A model generated the notes under the pieces. That model was not told the origin of the DNA and did no database searches. It saw nothing but the letters and a program-made list of their open reading frames with translations. Below are positions 61,236 to 64,000 of a DNA stretch of 64,000 nt, one piece after another. Numbering within the stretch: the first letter of the stretch is position 1; each line of letters starts with the position of its first letter. The position numbers and the translations under genes are program-made. The stretch is taken from NCBI RefSeq assembly GCF_000152705.1, contig NZ_CH672413.1:434001-498000 (forward strand), in the 5' to 3' direction. This DNA comes from Janibacter sp. HTCC2649. GTDB taxonomy: Bacteria > Actinomycetota > Actinomycetes > Actinomycetales > Dermatophilaceae.

Positions 61236-61780
61236 GCCTCGACCCTCTCATCAGATGCGGCCTCCGGAAGCACCATGAAGGCAACGTCCGGCTGCCCGTC
61301 GGGAAGCCACTGCGGTCGGGCATGACCGGCGACGACCCAGCCGCGGCGTTGATAGAAGAGTCCGACCCTCGTGTCCTCGCCGACGACGTCGAGGACGGGC
61401 TCGCGACCAAGCTCCCGGATCTCGGCGACCGCGCGGTCCAGGAGCGCGCCGCCGACGCCCGAGCCGGAGAGCGTGTGGTCGACGAAGAGGATCGACACCT
61501 CGCCCAGCTCGTGACCGGAACGACCGAGGATCGAGGACCAGTGCTCCGCCATCCAGTTCGCGCTGACATCGGTGGTGGCCACGTGCCCGGCGATCCGGCC
61601 GTCGACGACAGCCACCCAGGCACCGAGCTCGCCGGGACGCACGAGGAACTCCTCGACGGGGAAGGGGAGTGGCCAACGGTGGGGATACCCGGAGGAGGGC
61701 GCCTGGGCGCTCAGGACCTCCACGAGCTCGGGGAGGTCTTCGGGTCGGCGTTCACGAATCGTCACGGGCACAACCTGCAC
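61232..61780 (-). CDS. GNAT-family N-acetyltransferase
   Basis: 182 residues from GTG 61780 (later GTGs at 61771 and 61765 are alternatives). [17 protein letters not shown] start, [26 protein letters not shown] with the acetyl-CoA loop GSGVGG, and [12 protein letters not shown]. Its stop overlaps the kynU start (ATGA), so the two are cotranslated. The substrate is unknown. It is divergent from pdxT with only 37 bp between starts. Confidence 0.82.
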   Translation of the reverse strand: MQVVPVTIRERRPEDLPELVEVLSAQAPSSGYPHRWPLPFPVEEFLVRPGELGAWVAVVDGRIAGHVATTDVSANWMAEHWSSILGRSGHELGEVSILFVDHTLSGSGVGGALLDRAVAEIRELGREPVLDVVGEDTRVGLFYQRRGWVVAGHARPQWLPDGQPDVAFMVLPEAASDERVEA

Positions 61781-61817
61781 GTTAGGCCCCCGCGCCCGCG
61801 GACGTACGATGCGTGCC

Positions 61818-62420
61818 GTGACAGCCCAACCGCTCATCGGAGTCCTCGCCGTCCAGGGCGACGTGCGCGAGCACGTCCGGGCCCTGGCGCTGGCGGGCGC
61901 GCGCACCATCGCCGTCCGCCGTCCCAGCGAGGTCGAGGCGATCGACGGGCTCGTCATCCCCGGCGGCGAGTCCACGACGATGGACAAGCTCGTGCGGATC
62001 TTCGAGCTCCACGAACCGCTCGTCGCGCGACTGCGAGCAGGGCTTCCGGCCTACGGCTCCTGCGCCGGCATGATCATGCTCGCCGACCGGATCCTCGACG
62101 GCCACCGCGACCAGCAGACCCTCGGTGGGCTCGACATCACCGTGCGCCGCAACGCGTTCGGGCGCCAGGTCGACTCCTTCGAGGAGGACCTGCGCATCCG
62201 CGAGCTCGGCCCCGAACCAGTGCGCGCTGTCTTCATCCGGGCGCCCTGGGTCGAGGACATCGGCGCCGACGTCCAGGTCCTCGCCAGCGTCCACGTGGCC
62301 AGCGGCGACCACCCCGTCGCCGTGCGCCAGGGCAACCTTCTCGCGACGAGCTTCCACCCCGAGGTCACCGGCGACCACCGGGTCCACGCGTTCTTCGCCG
62401 ACGTCGTCCGTCGCGCCTGA
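61818..62420 (+). CDS. pdxT: Pyridoxal 5'-phosphate synthase glutaminase subunit PdxT
   Basis: 200 residues from GTG 61818 (ATG 61809 possible). [30 protein letters not shown], nucleophile Cys in [10 protein letters not shown], and His/Glu in [13 protein letters not shown] make the class I glutaminase triad. It feeds ammonia to PdxS. It is followed by an inverted GTATGCCG pair and then yebC. Confidence 0.95.
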   Translation: MTAQPLIGVLAVQGDVREHVRALALAGARTIAVRRPSEVEAIDGLVIPGGESTTMDKLVRIFELHEPLVARLRAGLPAYGSCAGMIMLADRILDGHRDQQTLGGLDITVRRNAFGRQVDSFEEDLRIRELGPEPVRAVFIRAPWVEDIGADVQVLASVHVASGDHPVAVRQGNLLATSFHPEVTGDHRVHAFFADVVRRA

Positions 62421-62450
62421 CCTGCCGCTTCCGTCCGGCATCTCTGCGGG

Positions 62451-62510
62451 TATGCCGTTCGGTCGCCCAACGCTGCGCGCGCGGCACCCTCGCCGGGCCG
62501 GACGGCATAC
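62451..62510. repeat. Inverted GTATGCCG pair between pdxT and yebC
   Basis: GTATGCCGT-T-CGG (62451-62463) pairs with CCG-G-ACGGCATAC (62498-62510), 12 of 13 positions, with a 34-base loop. Third intergenic inverted pair of the octamer in the window. It lies 30 bp after pdxT, so it may terminate or stabilise that transcript. Confidence 0.7.
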
Positions 62511-62561
62511 GACATAGGATCGTCCGCGAGTCCTGAACGTTCGACAGCACGAGGAGACACC

Positions 62562-63320
62562 TTGTCCGGCCACTCCAAATGGGCGACGACGAAGCACAAG
62601 AAGGCCGTCGTCGACGCCAAGCGCAGCAAGCTCTTCGCCAAGCTGATCAAGAACATCGAGGTCGCGGCCCGCACCGGTGGCGGCGACATCACCGGCAACC
62701 CGACGCTCTACGACGCCATCCAGAAGGCCAAGAAGAGCTCGGTGCCCAACAACAACATCGACAACGCGGTCAAGCGCGGCTCCGGTGCGACGGCGGGTGG
62801 CTCCGACTGGGAGACCATCACCTACGAGGGCTACGCGCCCGGCGGTGTCGCGATCCTCATCGAGTGCCTCACCGACAACCGCAACCGCGCCGCCGCCGAG
62901 GTCCGCACCGCGCTCACCCGCAACGGTGGGCAGCTCGGGGACCCGGGCTCCGTGGCCTACGTCTTCGACCGCAAGGGTGTCGTCGTCGTCCCCAAGGGTG
63001 ACAAGAGCGAAGATGACATTCTCGAGATCGTGCTCGACGCCGGCGCCGACGAGGTCAACGACCTGGGCGAGGCCTACGAGATCGTGTCCGAGGCGACCGA
63101 TTTCGTGGCCGTGCGCAAGGCCGTCCAGGACGCCGGCATCGACTACGACTCGGCCGAGGCGTCGTGGGTCCCCAACCTGCAGATCGAGCTCGACCTCGAC
63201 GGGGCCAAGAAGATGATTCGCGTCATCGACGCCCTCGAGGACTCCGACGACGTGCAGGACGTCTTCGCCAACGGCGACATCCCTGACGACGTCCTCGCCC
63301 AGCTCAACGAAGAGGACTGA
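62562..63320 (+). CDS. yebC: YebC/PmpR-family translation/regulatory protein
   Basis: 252 residues from TTG 62562 with GAGGAG 6 bp upstream. [57 protein letters not shown] and the acidic C-terminus [14 protein letters not shown] are diagnostic. YebC proteins act on translation of stalling motifs or as regulators; in actinobacteria the gene precedes ruvCAB. Confidence 0.96.
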   Translation: MSGHSKWATTKHKKAVVDAKRSKLFAKLIKNIEVAARTGGGDITGNPTLYDAIQKAKKSSVPNNNIDNAVKRGSGATAGGSDWETITYEGYAPGGVAILIECLTDNRNRAAAEVRTALTRNGGQLGDPGSVAYVFDRKGVVVVPKGDKSEDDILEIVLDAGADEVNDLGEAYEIVSEATDFVAVRKAVQDAGIDYDSAEASWVPNLQIELDLDGAKKMIRVIDALEDSDDVQDVFANGDIPDDVLAQLNEED

Positions 63321-63441
63321 CCCACGGGGGGACCCGGCGCGAAAGCACCGAGCCCCAGCGTGTTGCTGCGCGCCGCCCTCCATCACGCTGTGTAGCGTGG
63401 CACCGAACACCTGTTCGGTTGCAATTTGGAAGGCGGCGCGC

Positions 63442-63954
63442 GTGCGCGTTCTCGGCATGGATCCCGGACTCACCCGGTGCGGCCTCGGCGTCGTCGACGG
63501 GCGGGCGGGTCGAGCGACGATGGTCGCGGTCGGCGTGGTGCGCACCCCCTCTGATGCGGTGCCGTCGCAGCGCCTGATCTTCCTCGAGCGCGAGCTCGAC
63601 GGCTGGCTCGACAAGTTCACCCCCGACGTCATGGCGGTGGAGAGGGTCTTCGCCGACACCAACGTCACCCAGGTCATGAACACTGCCCACGCGACCGCGA
63701 TCGCGCTCCTCACGGCCGGCAAACGCGGCATACCTGTCGTCTTCCACACCCCGACCGAGGTCAAGGCCTCGGTGACCGGCAGCGGTCGAGCCGACAAGGC
63801 GCAGGTCACCGCCATGGTGACCCGCATCCTCAAGCTGGACTCGCCGCCCAAGCCGGCCGACGCCGCCGACGCCCTGGCGTTGGCGATCTGTCACCTCTGG
63901 CGGGGAGCGGCCACCGCGCGTCTCGAAGCCCTGGCGAAGGCGAGCGTCCGATGA
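63442..63954 (+). CDS. ruvC: Holliday junction resolvase RuvC
   Basis: 170 residues from GTG 63442 with GGAAGG upstream. Catalytic acids: Asp7 in [11 protein letters not shown], Glu in [12 protein letters not shown], and the pair in [15 protein letters not shown]. It cuts Holliday junctions with RuvAB. The ruvA start overlaps its stop (ATGA). The Ile of KRGIPVVFH is encoded by the rare ATA inside a copy of the octamer. Confidence 0.96.
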   Translation: MRVLGMDPGLTRCGLGVVDGRAGRATMVAVGVVRTPSDAVPSQRLIFLERELDGWLDKFTPDVMAVERVFADTNVTQVMNTAHATAIALLTAGKRGIPVVFHTPTEVKASVTGSGRADKAQVTAMVTRILKLDSPPKPADAADALALAICHLWRGAATARLEALAKASVR

Positions 63955-64000
63955 TCGCGTCCCTGTCCGGTCGGGTCGCCCATGTCGGCCTCGACCGCGT
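63951..64000 (+). CDS. ruvA: Holliday junction DNA helicase subunit RuvA, N-terminal fragment
   Basis: Only 16 codons are in the window, reading [16 protein letters not shown], the standard RuvA N-terminus. It overlaps the ruvC stop and is cut by the window end. Confidence 0.9.
   Translation, partial: MIASLSGRVAHVGLDR

Larger units (their letters stand above)
913..63733. repeat. Dispersed octamer GTATGCCG / CGGCATAC, 46 copies
   Basis: Plus-strand GTATGCCG starts: 913, 3704, 6946, 7481, 14147, 19057, 20069, 23245, 26807, 27687, 30795, 30994, 31886, 34958, 35677, 37751, 39676, 41862, 44115, 45334, 47247, 49796, 52632, 60339, 62451. CGGCATAC starts: 1786, 6726, 8923, 14554, 18618, 20315, 22615, 26887, 30644, 33546, 35115, 37498, 41552, 46170, 47273, 49773, 53639, 58991, 60179, 62503, 63726. 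Hand count; about 2.3 would be expected at 70% G+C. Confidence 0.85.

Noticed and set aside
913-63733. GTATGCCG as an operator for a local regulator
   Set aside because: Most copies are inside coding regions of unrelated genes, equally in both orientations, with no preference for promoters.

Overview
The window is about 70% G+C, densely coded, and uses many GTG and TTG starts. It carries a phosphatidylinositol-mannoside locus (HIT, pgsA, patA, pimA), 10-methyl fatty acid genes and a DosR/DevR-type regulon. This points to a high-GC actinobacterium. My inference is a Micrococcales member, perhaps Intrasporangiaceae, because it has these envelope genes without any mycolic acid genes in view. I see no prophage, insertion sequence or CRISPR array. 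No stretch longer than about 300 bases lacks a gene except 32771-33094, which holds a tRNA and its terminator.

Region 1 (1-10.2 kb) reads as a hypoxia/dormancy regulon: phosphoketolase, a DevS-like GAF-GAF histidine kinase, two tandem-domain universal stress proteins, a DevR response regulator, a CBS-pair protein, a CoA-transferase/hydrolase, two FMN split-barrel proteins and a DoxX-type membrane protein. Six near-identical DosR-like palindromes (consensus GGGACCAANGGCCC) precede these genes. A hexamer of form NANNNT follows each box at one fixed distance in seven of the eight promoter directions. Three of these promoters would give leaderless mRNAs.

Region 2 (10.1-22.7 kb) is mixed accessory metabolism: DUF1003, VOC and DUF2237 proteins; an exported DUF4331 operon with a His-rich protein; a DUF5107/TPR protein divergent from an NgcEFG-like sugar ABC transporter; and an atypical thiolase with an AMP-forming ligase. 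Region 3 (22.7-30.4 kb) is a complete kdpFABCDE potassium-uptake operon preceded by phased direct repeats. Region 4 (30.4-33.5 kb) holds pabB, pabC, a PGPGW membrane protein and tRNA-Val(CAC).

Region 5 (33.6-37.4 kb) is tmsA-tmsB plus a flavoprotein reductase, for 10-methyl branched fatty acids. Region 6 (37.5-44.4 kb) matches the gene content of Mycobacterium tuberculosis Rv0241c-Rv0244c (htdX, fabG4, fadA2, fadE5) with a TetR regulator between the two arms. Region 7 (44.5-64 kb) follows the conserved actinobacterial order thrS, HIT, pgsA, patA, pimA, pdxS, pdxT, yebC, ruvC, ruvA. It is interrupted by a GNAT/MFS pair and by a formate-dehydrogenase-like/kynureninase block on the opposite strand.

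Across the whole window the octamer GTATGCCG (or its complement CGGCATAC) occurs 46 times by my hand count, roughly 20 times more than expected. It is balanced between strands, is often placed inside genes using rare codons, and forms inverted pairs between genes. It behaves like a genome-wide DNA-level signal, similar in style to uptake sequences, and I regard it as the most unusual feature here.
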